DNA from: Microcyclosporella mali | Lineage: Eukaryota > Ascomycota > Dothideomycetes > Mycosphaerellales > Mycosphaerellaceae | Direction of reading: 5' to 3' | DNA: 64,000 nucleotides | Assembly: GCA_002785985.1 (NCBI GenBank) | Contig: NHNU01000003.1 | Location: 620,001-684,000, forward strand | Translations under genes and position numbers: made by a program | Part shown: positions 54,184 through 63,893 of the stretch, in pieces | Numbering within the stretch: the stretch's first letter is position 1 | Layout: each line of letters begins with the position of its first letter | The notes under the pieces: model-generated | Database searches by the model: none | Told to the model about the DNA's origin: nothing | Seen by the model: the letters and a program-made list of their open reading frames with translations, nothing else

Positions 54184-54880
54184 ATGGTGATCAACCCGAC
54201 ATACCTCGCGCAGAGGACGCGCTCCTGTACGACACGCATACGCGAAAATGAGAGCAGCAAAAGCTGACGGACACTACAGCGACCAATTGGGGAGAGGTCA
54301 AAACGAGGGTACTGGCGAGCTACCGGGACTGGCTGCGAGCGGTACGTGAGAGAAAGCGCATGCGAAGACTAAGAGAAGGGCAGCAGATGGCTTGGGAGAG
54401 AAAAACCAATGAGCGAGAAGTGGAAGAGCTAGAGACAACCATGAGAGCGCAGCGGATACTGCAGCACACGCTGACCATATCTACACCACAGGCCCCCGAA
54501 ATCCAACAGATGTACTCCCTCAACATGCCCGTCAGCACGATCCGAACAAAGATGCGACAGGAATTCGAGCGACACAGATATGTCAGCCAGATGAAGACCG
54601 CAGACGTGCTACTCTTCAACAGTCATTCAGAGTTTCAGGTGCGTACACCGCAGCGAGCATACAAGGGTGAGGCACGCCAGGCTGATCTCAGGGCATATAG
54701 GAGACTTTGAACTTCTGGAAACAGCTCACGCATGTGCTCAAGTATTTCAGAGCGGAGGAGGAGCCTAAAGCGAGGTTACCGAAGAATTTTATGGGAGCTT
54801 TTATTGAGGTATGTTGTACCACAACCTGGAAGTCAGGTGCATGAAATAAGGCTGATTGATGCTCTCAGGGCCGAAATTAG
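54184..54880 (+). CDS. NDUFA6: Mitochondrial complex I LYR subunit NDUFA6 (14.8 kDa, NB4M)
   Basis: LYR-motif accessory subunit of respiratory complex I that binds the mitochondrial acyl carrier protein. Five exons: 54184-54226, 54280-54341, 54492-54638, 54701-54808 and 54869-54880; introns 53, 150, 62 and 60 bp; 123 aa. It reads MVINPTYLAQRTRSSTNWGE, VKTRVLASYRDWLRA (LYR-type motif as ASYRDW), APEIQQMYSLNMPVSTIRTK, RQEFERHRYVSQMKTADVLL, SEFQETLNFWKQLTHVLKYF and NFMGAFIEGRN. The layout parallels the Neurospora 14.8-kDa subunit along its whole length. The last exon has only 12 nt and encodes GRN plus the stop. No single open frame covers the gene, so frame-only annotation would miss it. Confidence 0.93.
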
Positions 54881-55273
54881 GGATGTTTTCCGTGGAGTTC
54901 CCAGGACAGGCAGCATGAACGCTTGCAGCTGTACATATCGTGACATTGCAAATGCTACGGATCCATTCAATAACCACCACCGTGCAAAGTATTGCCTGAT
55001 TTGCGCACCTGTGCCAGCGAGCAGACACTCAGCCGAATACTGGTATATCCGACGACTCGTAAATTTGCCGTCGCGCCGCCAGCTTTCGCGCAGCATGATC
55101 TGCTCGCGCTGCTAGACTGTGGCATCTCATATACGACGTGCAAAATGCTCGTCTCGGACACTGGTCGCATTCGCACTAGCGTCGGTGTTGCTGGACTGTG
55201 CAGCGGATTTGACCAGTTTGTTCTTGGTCATGCGCTTCTGCTTCTCTCATGACAAGACGCGATCTTGCCCTGC
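54881..55273. other. Intergenic between convergent NDUFA6 and RPC19
   Basis: 393 bp containing both 3' ends. Frames on both strands are shadows or noise. Confidence 0.4.
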
Positions 55274-55842
55274 TCATCTATTGCTCACCCGATCCGGGTG
55301 CTCATCGTTGAACTTATCTCTCGACGCTGTAAATCTCTCCTCGACAGCGTCGCAAAGGTCCTCAAGATCGTCAAGCGCTTTCCGCAGGACTGCAAAGACA
55401 CTGACGCCGTCTTCAAATGTGTTGTTAGTTGCCGTGCTTGTGGTTCATAAGTGGGATTGTGTAATGCTTACCCCATGTCTGTATTCGCACATTCATGACG
55501 GCTTCTGAGGGATGCGGAATCGAGTAGCCGCAGAACTCGACGTCGGGACTGCAAATATATCAGCATATGAGATCAGGAATCCGTGCAAATGGCGAGACCA
55601 GCTCACTTTTTCATGATGAGATACCTGAGCGCATTGCCCAAAGTGTGATCTTCTTTCTCGAATGCGAACGAAGCAGCCGTCTCGCTCGATCCAGGTAGCT
55701 ATTTTTGTCAGATGCATGTCCAGTCTCGTTTTGTTGCGGCGCGTACCAATCTCAGTCTCTGCTTCTCATGGACAAATTCTTCATCTGCACCGTTGGTATC
55801 TGCGCCGGCCGTCGCATCGACCATATCTTGGTCGTTGGACAT
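55274..55842 (-). CDS. RPC19: RNA polymerase I and III subunit Rpc19 (AC19)
   Basis: αII-like subunit shared by RNA polymerases I and III; pairs with Rpc40 in the assembly core. Four minus-strand exons: 55842-55747, 55698-55607, 55548-55472 and 55410-55274 (introns 48, 58, 61 bp); 133 aa. It starts MSNDQDMVDATAGADTNGAD with an acidic leader. The dimerisation core reads FAFEKEDHTLGNALRYLIMK then NPDVEFCGYSIPHPSEAVMN and VRIQTWDGVSVFAVLRKALD, which is diagnostic for AC19. The end is DKFNDEHPDRVSNR. Length is close to yeast Rpc19. No exon is long enough to stand out alone; every junction keeps phase. Divergent from HIS3 with 268 bp between ATGs. Confidence 0.93.
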
Positions 55843-56110
55843 GTTATGTATAAGCGGTCTATAACGGAAGATTGTGAGTTCGGTCTTAGAGAGGCAGAGC
55901 GTTAGATGCTTCAGCTTCTTGAAGATTTCCCGCTCGGTCACGGCTTAATCGACGATTAAGGTTTGAGAAGATCTGCGCATGAGTAAGCACATAGCACTCG
56001 ACGTCAGACTTTCTTGTGCAAGGCATTGACGCTGTAACCACAACAATTTGACTCTCTCGCCACGAATAAGATAACGACTATCATCAAGCACATTATACAA
56101 CACAAGGGAA
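55843..56110. promoter_or_regulatory. Divergent promoter, RPC19 / HIS3
   Basis: 268 bp between outward ATGs. A TGACTC-like cross-pathway-control site is suggested by GACTCTC at about 56050 and CGAGTCA-type relatives are not seen; I could not confirm a perfect site. Confidence 0.45.
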
Positions 56111-56779
56111 ATGTCGACCAAAACAGTGCGTACCGCGACAATTTCGCGCGACACAAACGAGACGAAGATCAACCTCTCGCTCAATCTCGACGGCGGCTTT
56201 CTCCCAGAACTCGAGAGCACTGCAGCGAATGGCGAGCACGCTACACAAGCCTCGAAATCACAAACCATATCCGTCAACACCGGCATCGGCTTCCTCGATC
56301 ACATGCTCCACGCCCTTGCCAAACACTCCGGCTGGTCACTTCGCCTACATACCATCGGCGACCTCCACATAGACGACCACCACACCGCCGAAGACACCTG
56401 CATAGCCCTTGGCCAAGCCTTCAAATCCGCTCTGAAAACCACCACCGGTTTAGCAAGATTCGGGTATGCATACGCGCCACTTGATGAGGCACTGTCGAGA
56501 GCAGTTGTGGATTTGAGTAATCGACCCTACTCGGTCATTGATTTGGGGACAAAGAGGGAGAAGATTGGAGATTTGAGTTGTGAGATGCTGCCGCATTGCT
56601 TAGAGAGTTTTGCGTTGCATGCCGGTGTTACAATGCACATAGATTGCCTGAGAGGGAACAATGATCATCACAGGGCGGAGAGTGCTTTCAAAGCCCTGGC
56701 CGTTGCGCTCAGGATGGCCACGAGTCCTGTTGCGGGTCGAGAAGGGGAGGTGCCGAGTACGAAGGGTGTGCTTTACTAG
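56111..56779 (+). CDS. HIS3: Imidazoleglycerol-phosphate dehydratase
   Basis: Sixth step of histidine synthesis: dehydrates imidazoleglycerol phosphate to imidazoleacetol phosphate. Single exon, 222 aa. Starts MSTKTVRTATISRDTNETKI. Metal-binding and substrate motifs are all present: GIGFLDHMLHALAKHSGW, the first His cluster DDHHTAEDTCIALGQA, DEALSRAVVDLSNRPY, LPHCLESFALHAGVTMHIDC and the second His cluster GNNDHHRAESAFKALAVALR, ending PSTKGVLY. Length and order match fungal HIS3. An insert of about 20 residues (FLPELESTAANGEHATQASK) is a common fungal variation. Confidence 0.96.
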   Translation: MSTKTVRTATISRDTNETKINLSLNLDGGFLPELESTAANGEHATQASKSQTISVNTGIGFLDHMLHALAKHSGWSLRLHTIGDLHIDDHHTAEDTCIALGQAFKSALKTTTGLARFGYAYAPLDEALSRAVVDLSNRPYSVIDLGTKREKIGDLSCEMLPHCLESFALHAGVTMHIDCLRGNNDHHRAESAFKALAVALRMATSPVAGREGEVPSTKGVLY

Positions 56780-57099
56780 TATAATAATGATAAATGGGAT
56801 CTCCTGGATACCCGCGACCAGAGAAATGATTCGCTGAGCCTGCAGAGAATTACTCTACAAAAGCCCTCGCATTGGTTCCACGTCTCTATGAGCTGAGGAG
56901 ACACGGAGGGTCTATCGCCATGTTCGTCGGCGCTGATAGCAGACCCAAAGCTTGTAATGTCGTCTTACTTATTTGCAACACAGCCCTCAACTATCACATT
57001 CGATCATAGGATATTGAGTATTGGGCATCCCGTCCGCTCTGCCATACACAAGCAATATACCGCGAGATTAGTACTGTAGTGGGTGACCATACGGGAATA
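56780..57099. other. Intergenic, HIS3 3' region
   Basis: 320 bp. Nothing recognised. Confidence 0.4.
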
Positions 57100-57256
57100 C
57101 CTCGTGTCGAATGTTTTGCAATCAGCTTTTTCTGCTTGTGGCATGAGAAGCGGGCTGTCGATCAAGGCCGTGCACTGGGCCGAAGATACCCTGCTGTGCT
57201 GAGACAGCCTAAGACGGAGGAAGAAGATATCAACGCTAAAGTCACATCATTCGACC
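57100..57256 (+). repeat. Diverged duplicate fragment, copy 1
   Basis: Nucleotide-level match by eye to 58100-58234. Shared blocks include TCGAATGT-TTGCAATCAG, ATGAGAAGCGGGC and AGGAAGAAGATAT/GT. One frame reads GLSIKAVHWAEDTLL before a stop, and another reads EEEDINAKVTSFDR. It looks like a relic of a duplicated coding segment of unknown identity. Confidence 0.6.
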
Positions 57257-58099
57257 GTTCTGTTGTCAGCACCTTGCCTGCTTCACTTTTCCAAAGTGTC
57301 GAGCCACATTATTCCCATGGGCATGCCACATGTATCTTCTCGAAGACGTGCATTTGTCTGGGGACCACGCTCATCCGACCTCGAAAATTGTCTTTATTTT
57401 ACCGGATTCTAGCAAAGCCTCTGGGACGATCGAGAAATTGGGAGCTCGACGGTATACGAATCTCCTGAGTGCTACAACAATAGATAGCTACAGCTGTTGG
57501 TGTCTTCGGAATCGTTTCGATCGTACCTATCTGCGGCAGCTATGCTTGACACACGGCATTCCACGCACCGGGATCGGCGTGGACAGCGCAATACCCAGAC
57601 GTATGCCATTGCCCATAGCCTGGGGTGAGATATGAGCTTTCGCCCACCTGCAGCTACCCAAGCCTCTGAGCTTGAGTCAGAGCCTCTGTCGTTTTGCAAA
57701 TCGCCTGCGGCATCGTCCTAGAGGTCTTACCTCACTTTATAAGGTTTCATCCGGAAAGTGTTCGAAGCCACAGAACACAACGAATTGCACTGATTGCTCT
57801 TAAGCCAATGAGCACTGGTTGTCGCGCACGCTATTCTAGCAGTGGTGTTCCTGTCAAATTTTCGCGACAACGCACAAAATGAAGGCCAATATCGGCCACA
57901 ACTTGGCCAACAGGGTGAAAGAGTGTGGCTCAAAGATACCGGCAACGAGAGAGAGCGGATTGGCAGACAGACCTGCAAGCTCGGAGACATTTGTAAGTTG
58001 CTAGGCGAGGCCAAGGAGCTGATCGGCACCTACACTCGGTGTTTCACCGGCACCATACCTAAGTTGCTCGTATAGCTCTACCCTAGGCGCATATAGAGA
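57257..58099. other. Unannotated sequence between duplicate fragments
   Basis: About 840 bp. A plus-strand frame at 57842-58075 (77 codons, NFRDNAQNEGQYRPQLGQQG) runs close to copy 2 and could be a further relic exon. No motif was recognised. Confidence 0.35.
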
Positions 58100-58234
58100 C
58101 CCTCGAGTCGAATGTGTTGCAATCAGTCTTGCGCTTAATATGAGAAGCGGGCCACCGGATAGAGGCCGTATTCTGCACCGAAGAAACCCTAACAGAAGAA
58201 GAAGATGTCTATGCCAGAGCCATATCTTTTGACC
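58100..58234 (+). repeat. Diverged duplicate fragment, copy 2
   Basis: Partner of 57100-57256, about 1 kb downstream in the same orientation. Its best frame reads EAVFCTEETLTEEEDVYARA then ISFDQQVRSIVTVYSDS and a stop, parallel to EEEDINAKVTSFDR in copy 1. Upstream part of the copy is blocked by a TGA. Confidence 0.6.
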
Positions 58235-59859
58235 AGCAGGTCCGATCAATCGTTACTGTATACTCAGATAGCTGCTGAAAGCTCATCATCTTGGTTCTCC
58301 GTAAATGTGAAGCAGTTCTTGGCAACGGAGTTGGAGTCATGAACCTCGCTCTGAAGTCGGCCATGAGAGAAGGTAGTGTACAGTTTGAAGAGTGCCGGTG
58401 TGTAAAATTAGTACCTACAATATTCGACAGAGCAAAAACCAGGACCGACGCAGCTCGTTGTGGTTATCACAAATTCCTCGCTCTGCCTGTTGATAGCCGG
58501 CTGTTGCAGTAGGAGAGTGACATAGTCGGTAAGCAGGAGATCTGTCTCGCAATTAAAATGTACTTCACCGCTGTGAGCCATGACCGGATCTTTATCGGGG
58601 TAAGAGTGCTAAAAGGTCTCAGTGTCGATTTGTAAGGCTGAGAGGAGAGCCATGGTTCTCTTCCAGTTCAAGATGCCCATGAGCAGGATTGAGAAGCCCA
58701 GATATTCGTCCCGTAGATCGGAGCAGAAACGATAGCGATTGGCTCTGCGAACGTAGGGCAGATGCAGTGTTTCCAATTCTTGTGCAGCTGCACTTCTATC
58801 GCGCATGAGAGCACTTGTATGTGCCTAGATCAACGTGCGTTTGAGATTCAGGTACCTTTCAGCGGATCGCCCAAAGGTACCGAGCTTTTGAAGAGGATTC
58901 AAGACCCGTCTCTGCGGCTATATATTCCGACTTGACACATCCGGTCTGACCGGCTCTGGCCAATATCTCCATCAGTGCCACTTTTGTTTCCGCGGCCGTC
59001 GGGATTTTGATCTATAAGATCTTGCGCCTGTTCCATCCGCAGCTCGTTGACTCTGTGGAAACCCACAGCCAGAGCAACAACTCTGATTGTCTTCTTCAGC
59101 CTCTTGAGCTTCTTCTCTCAGGTCAGGGCAATCGACATGTCGCTAGTACGTACTCAACTGCAGACAGCATCCAGTACTGTACGCAGTGGTCGCGCTTGTC
59201 AGAACAATAAGGGCTCTAGTAGATCGATTGCAAGGGTATCTTCCTTCTCGTTACAGTCCCTCTTCCCTCTGTATTATTAGTCCAAATGTGAGATTAGAAC
59301 CGAATACAGGCAATGACAGCCGTAATACAGAATCCTGGGACAGGTCCAACGCGGCATCGTATTCCATAGTTCAATGTTTTTCCGCGCTGTTTTTGCTTTC
59401 TTCACGCCCCATTCTCAACGGTGGAGCTGCGGCATTTATACGTGGATCACATTCGTGCCTGCAGCATCGCGATGTGTCAGCCATGATCCGTCCCGCATGG
59501 TTCAGGGGCCACGAACATGGAACACCATGCTCAATACTAATAAGCACATCTTTGCACCATCCTGTCCGTTCCACAATGCGGTACCTCACATCCAAGCAAA
59601 GTCAGATCTGTGTCCAAGGCCGCGAACGCATATACATGCACATCAAGCTGTTCGTAATGTGGAACAGCTCGTGCTTGCCCAATTCTCATTAATATTAGTT
59701 GTAGAGTGCTATATATCCCTGAATGACAGAAAGGAGCGTCAAGTGCAATCCAAGAATCCCATCGGCTGTCTCAAGCCCGTCCTAGCCGGTTCTTAACTTC
59801 TCTTTTCATTCTGTTCGTGCCCTCACAAACAACACCAACGCACGAGAGTGCCCTCCGAT
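58235..59859. other. Unannotated tail region upstream of the Trp-repeat gene 3' end
   Basis: About 1.6 kb. On the minus strand two adjacent coding-like frames occur: one around 58900-59100 (KLKRLKKTIRVVALAVGFHR) and one at 58609-58806 (MRDRSAAAQELETLHLPYVR). They could be exons of an unknown small gene, but I found no consistent splice join. Confidence 0.35.
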
Positions 59860-60633
59860 TTATTCCACTGTGCACAGAATGCTACGAATCTGTGTAGGAG
59901 TATCGAAATCGCAGGTCGAACCATACCCAAAAGAGCTGCCAACCGGACTGTTGCCAGTGGGGTCGGTGAAAGCCTGGCAAGTGATAGAGTTGATGTCGAT
60001 GTCGATCTCGATTTTGGGATCCTCTGGAAAAGAGATGGACGAAGTGGAATAATCGCAAGGCGTGAGCTGACCGAGCTGAACTTGTTGACTTCCAGCGCCG
60101 GCGAACTGCAGTGGGAACTGCTGCTGGACGCCGCCTTGCTGTTGCCATTGACCAGAGCTTGGAAAGTTTCCGTTTGGCTGCCATTGACCGTCGCCTTGCG
60201 GCCAATTACCACCTTGACCAGCACCCTGCAGCCAGCTGTTTCCTCGACCAGCGCCCTGCGGCCAGTTGCCTCTTTGACCGGCGCCCTGCTGCCAATTACC
60301 TCCTACACCAGCACCCTGCGGCCAACTACCTCCTACACCAGCACCCTGTGACCAACCACCTCCTACACCAGCACCCTGCGGCCAGTTGCCCCCTTGACCA
60401 GCGCCCTGCAGCCAGCTATTCCCTCGGCCAGCGCCCTGCGGCCAATTACCTCCTACACCAGCGCCCTGCTGCCAATTGTATCCTTGGCCAGCGCCCTGCG
60501 GCCAGCTACCTCCTTGACCGGCTCCTTGCAGCCAGCTGGAGCCTTGAGACGGGCAGCCATCGTGGCAAGCCTCTTTCGGCAGAGCGGTCACAACAGCGAC
60601 GAAGGCAGTGATGAGGATCGTCGACGCGTACAT
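59860..60633 (-). CDS. Secreted Trp-decapeptide repeat protein
   Basis: Single exon, 257 aa. MYASTILITAFVAVVTALPK is a signal peptide, followed by a two-Cys segment EACHDGC. Residues 32-151 are 12 tandem decapeptides of the type (G/S)(N/S)W(P/Q/L)QGAG(Q/V/R)G, one Trp each, for example GNWPQGAGRG, NSWLQGAGQG and GGWSQGAGVG. A Gln/Gly-rich linker (QWQQQGGVQQQFPLQF) leads into a non-repetitive C-terminal part of about 65 residues with four Cys (LTPCDY, SITCQAF, STCDF, SILCTV) and an acidic EIDIDI segment. Likely extracellular. The repeat suggests a structural, adhesive or effector-like role, which the sequence alone cannot decide. A TATA box lies 182 bp upstream. No homologue recognised. Confidence 0.75.
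   Translation of the reverse strand: MYASTILITAFVAVVTALPKEACHDGCPSQGSSWLQGAGQGGSWPQGAGQGYNWQQGAGVGGNWPQGAGRGNSWLQGAGQGGNWPQGAGVGGGWSQGAGVGGSWPQGAGVGGNWQQGAGQRGNWPQGAGRGNSWLQGAGQGGNWPQGDGQWQPNGNFPSSGQWQQQGGVQQQFPLQFAGAGSQQVQLGQLTPCDYSTSSISFPEDPKIEIDIDINSITCQAFTDPTGNSPVGSSFGYGSTCDFDTPTQIRSILCTVE
60181..60540 (-). repeat. 30-bp coding minisatellite, 12 units
   Basis: In-frame tandem repeat inside the secreted Trp-repeat gene; on the plus strand the unit resembles GACCAGCGCCCTGCGGCCAG plus ten more bases. Units 3-6 and 9-12 share the same order of variants (xNWQQ, GNWPQGAGRG, NSWLQGAGQG, GNWPQ), showing a higher-order period of six units (180 bp). Confidence 0.9.
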
Positions 60634-63600
60634 TTCGGTATGCTTGATTGTCTGAGCGAAGTGTTGACGGGGAAGTGTTGGCTGTCAGGTTGAGAATGTT
60701 GTGAAGAAAGTATTGATGTTTTGGTGATGGCCGAGTGGTGCTTCGAGCTATTAGACTTGAGATGGTGACTACTGTGATGAAGTGAAGTCTCGAGGGAGCC
60801 AAGGAATGTTATATAGACGAACCCGTCCCTCGTTACCCTAATTTCGGCATATGTGCCTCGACAGACACGATGTTCGTGATGTTCGGCGACCCTGTGCTGG
60901 TTCCCACTCGGATCACCATAAGAGTTCACAGTAGCCAGGGATTAAATCCATGCCTTGTCCTTCCATTCGCAGTGGAAAGATGGGAGCATGGCAAGGAAGC
61001 TATTTTTCGTCTTATTGTGCTCGCTGAGTACGTTATAGAAACCAGCATGTATGTCGCGACGCGCAGCTCCGTGCTCAGATGGGAGTAGAGCTTTTACCTT
61101 GTCGGCGGAGACGACACCGCGTTCCTGGTCAGTCCTGAGATGGATTAAGAGGACCAGTAGTGACAGAATTCTGATGCCAGCGCATTCTGAAGTTTGTGAG
61201 CACGCGGTTGCATCCAGAAGTAAGGATGATGGACTTTAGGGTTCCTTTCCCGGGTTTCATGCCGTTGGTAATGGCGTGAGCTGGGAAGTATCGTCCTCGC
61301 GGAACCCACGGGATCTATTTCAAGTCTCGGCGCATGTGAATCCGCATCCGATATGGAATGGATGTTGCTGGATCGGCATGCGGTGCATATGACTCCGAGA
61401 AGTCAATTATCCTCTGGAAGCACCGATATAGACCTGTTTTACGAGTTCTATTTGTGTTGAAGATGGCGAAGCTTCGCGCAAGCGGCTCGCACCGTTCATG
61501 AGCGGTAGGGTGATCCTTGAACGAGAAAGCCACACTGTCGACGTCCTCGGAACTGCCGCCGCGATGGTCCTTGTACGCGATTTCGACGACCCTGCTTCAA
61601 ATCAATGCTTCTCGAGCATCGACTCTCCTGTAGGGTACAGCAGCGGGCGGATCGGCGTGCGGAGGTGGACGACGCCTCCAGGTCGAATGCCTCCTGGAGT
61701 CGACGTATCTGCCGTTGATAGCCATACCATTGTCGAGATGGCGAGGATGTAACGCTCGCGGGAGTTGATGAAGACACGCGGCCCAGAGAGAGAGTTCTCA
61801 GCGTGTTGCGCACGTGACTAGTTTAACGCCAGGCAATGATCGTGATCAGTTCCATAAAAGCGTCATACGTTATAGCTATCGGGAGTCCTGGACTACCTCA
61901 TGACGAACGTTCGTTATGGTCTTGATTTTGTGCTTCATACTCACAGAACGAGTTCTTGGTGGAGATATCAGATCGTCGGTTCAGGCTCCAAATGATATCA
62001 CATCTGTGGTCTGCTGCTAGTAAAGTGGCCGATGACGAGACAATGTCGACGAAAGAGTCCCTGCTGCTTACCGCCATGCCTATAATCAAAGTTTTCAATA
62101 CTTGGTTTGACGTTGTTTCAATGACCACCTGGCTTCGTCTGAGTGAAAATCCTGGTGTCTCGTCCCGGCTTCTGGTCGTCATGAATCACCACCGGGATAC
62201 TGCAAGAAAGTGGAGAAGGTGGCAGCGAGAGGCATACTAGGAGCTCATAGCCCAGGTCAGGCCCAAGAGGCTTGTCGAAGGTAAATTTGTCACGATTTCT
62301 CGCTGGTCAAACCACCGACGATGTGCTCCAATGCTTCGTTAAAAGTTCTTGTCGCCTCGATTGACTGTTGCGATGTCTGTCCATCTACAGAAGTCGTCTG
62401 GCTCCCGGTGTGAGAGAGACTGGCGACCTAGCAACGGTGCTTGGTTCGTTGTGATCCACATGGTGCTCGACAGAGTTGGGAGGTGGACGCGGATGCTGGA
62501 ACTATGGCGCGTTCGTTGCTTTGGAGAATGATGCTCGGGAGAGGGAGATCCTAAGTTATCGGCGCCGGTCGCAGATTCTCTATGATGTGAGGTTAGATGA
62601 TACGCGTTCGGAGCACATAAATGCTGTTGGAGCGGGAACCGGCCGATGAGATGTGTGTTCCCTGCGCGAGAACCTCACAGGCTTTTTCGCGGCCCAATAT
62701 CACCTGCAGAAATCGGGATAGTTCATCTAGGGTATATGACCCGCCACGTATGACCTTCATATTCATCTTGACACCCTTTTATTTGTAATCCGTATATGCG
62801 GAACAGTTGTATCACTGAAGCAAGATTACAGATCGTGGAGCGATAGCGAAATGGGCGATTGATCGCAATAGCTAGGTGCGTGTATCTAGAGCTCAGACTC
62901 GAAGCTGAGACATGTCGTGTCATTGAGGTGCGCCTGGTGAAGTAAGGTTGAGTTTCTGGCTCTCAGGCGGCATGCGAAAATACTGACAGCAGCCTGCACG
63001 AAACCCGTCAGCAAAGATGTGCAAAAAGCCGAATGATCGTTATTCTACCGACAGGCACGACAAGCGGCGCAGAATGAGCGATCCCGTGACGATCGCGCAG
63101 TGAAGCGAAGAAATCTTTCGAACCTGAGCATAAAACCGCTTGATGCATTTCCATGGAGTGGACGAGTCGGCATGACTCAACCCTATCCACTCTCGAGGAC
63201 GTGTGTCTAGAGGATTCGAGCCCATGCTCGCTTTACATTCTCGGTTCTGGGAGCTGAGCGTCTCATGATGCGGAGATTTTGCCCACCTCCATTCATACCG
63301 GTCTTAGCGTAGCAGTCAAGACTGCGTTGATGAATGGCTGAAAAAGAATGCCAAGTGAATTGCCCGAAAGCGGCAGTGCTACCACGAAAGGTACTCCCCG
63401 TACATTTCTTGACATCGCTCTTTGACCGCCCGATACATCGCAGGAGGCTCATTCCACGTAGGGGATGATGCAACCGGGATATGGAGGATATATAAAATGA
63501 TGCGACCCTTGGACGGACGTCTCACCTGTAGAATATAGGTACCGGAAGACAGGTGGCAAGTGGGACGACGGCGCAAAGCTTGCTGGGACTTCACCTCCCT

Positions 63601-63893
63601 CACCAGCCCGCCCACGTCCTGCGTGTCTACAACACAGTTTGTCGATATCAATGGCTACAGAAAGAGAGATGGACTGAGTAATTGGACGGAAGGCTTCAGA
63701 AGCAGTCGCGTGTCACGCTGCTGTGTGTAAGTTCTTCGTTCTCATTCCTTGCAAATTTGCAACCCTCGGTGTTGTCAACATAACAACATCCAAGGTCGTA
63801 GAGTCGTTCGCATCAGTGCAGGCTCATCGAAGATAGACAGCATCGACAATCTCCTCGACCATAGCATTATATAACAGCTACTAAGGATACGAC
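60634..63893. other. Gene-poor tail, no supported gene
   Basis: About 3.2 kb with only short frames. The best coding-like stretch is minus strand 61315-61600 (VVEIAYKDHRGGSSEDVDSV, SFKDHPTAHERCEPLARSFA), which continues in frame beyond a single TGA upstream to about 61800. It may be an exon or relic. No transposon signature or RNA gene was recognised. Confidence 0.4.
60808..60815 (-). promoter_or_regulatory. TATA box of the Trp-repeat gene
   Basis: TATATAAC on the minus strand, about 180 bp upstream of the ATG at 60633; spacing is like that of the TATA box of the Ala/Gly/Ser-rich secreted gene. Confidence 0.5.

Noticed and set aside
60111..60611. A 166-codon plus frame over the 30-bp minisatellite (ASCLLDQRPAAN-type repeats)
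   Set aside because: Antisense reading of the same repeat; it lacks a signal peptide, while the minus frame has one plus a Cys-containing unique domain.
63195..63235. tRNA-like T-loop string GGATTCGAGCCC
   Set aside because: No matching acceptor, D or anticodon arms could be folded around it by eye.
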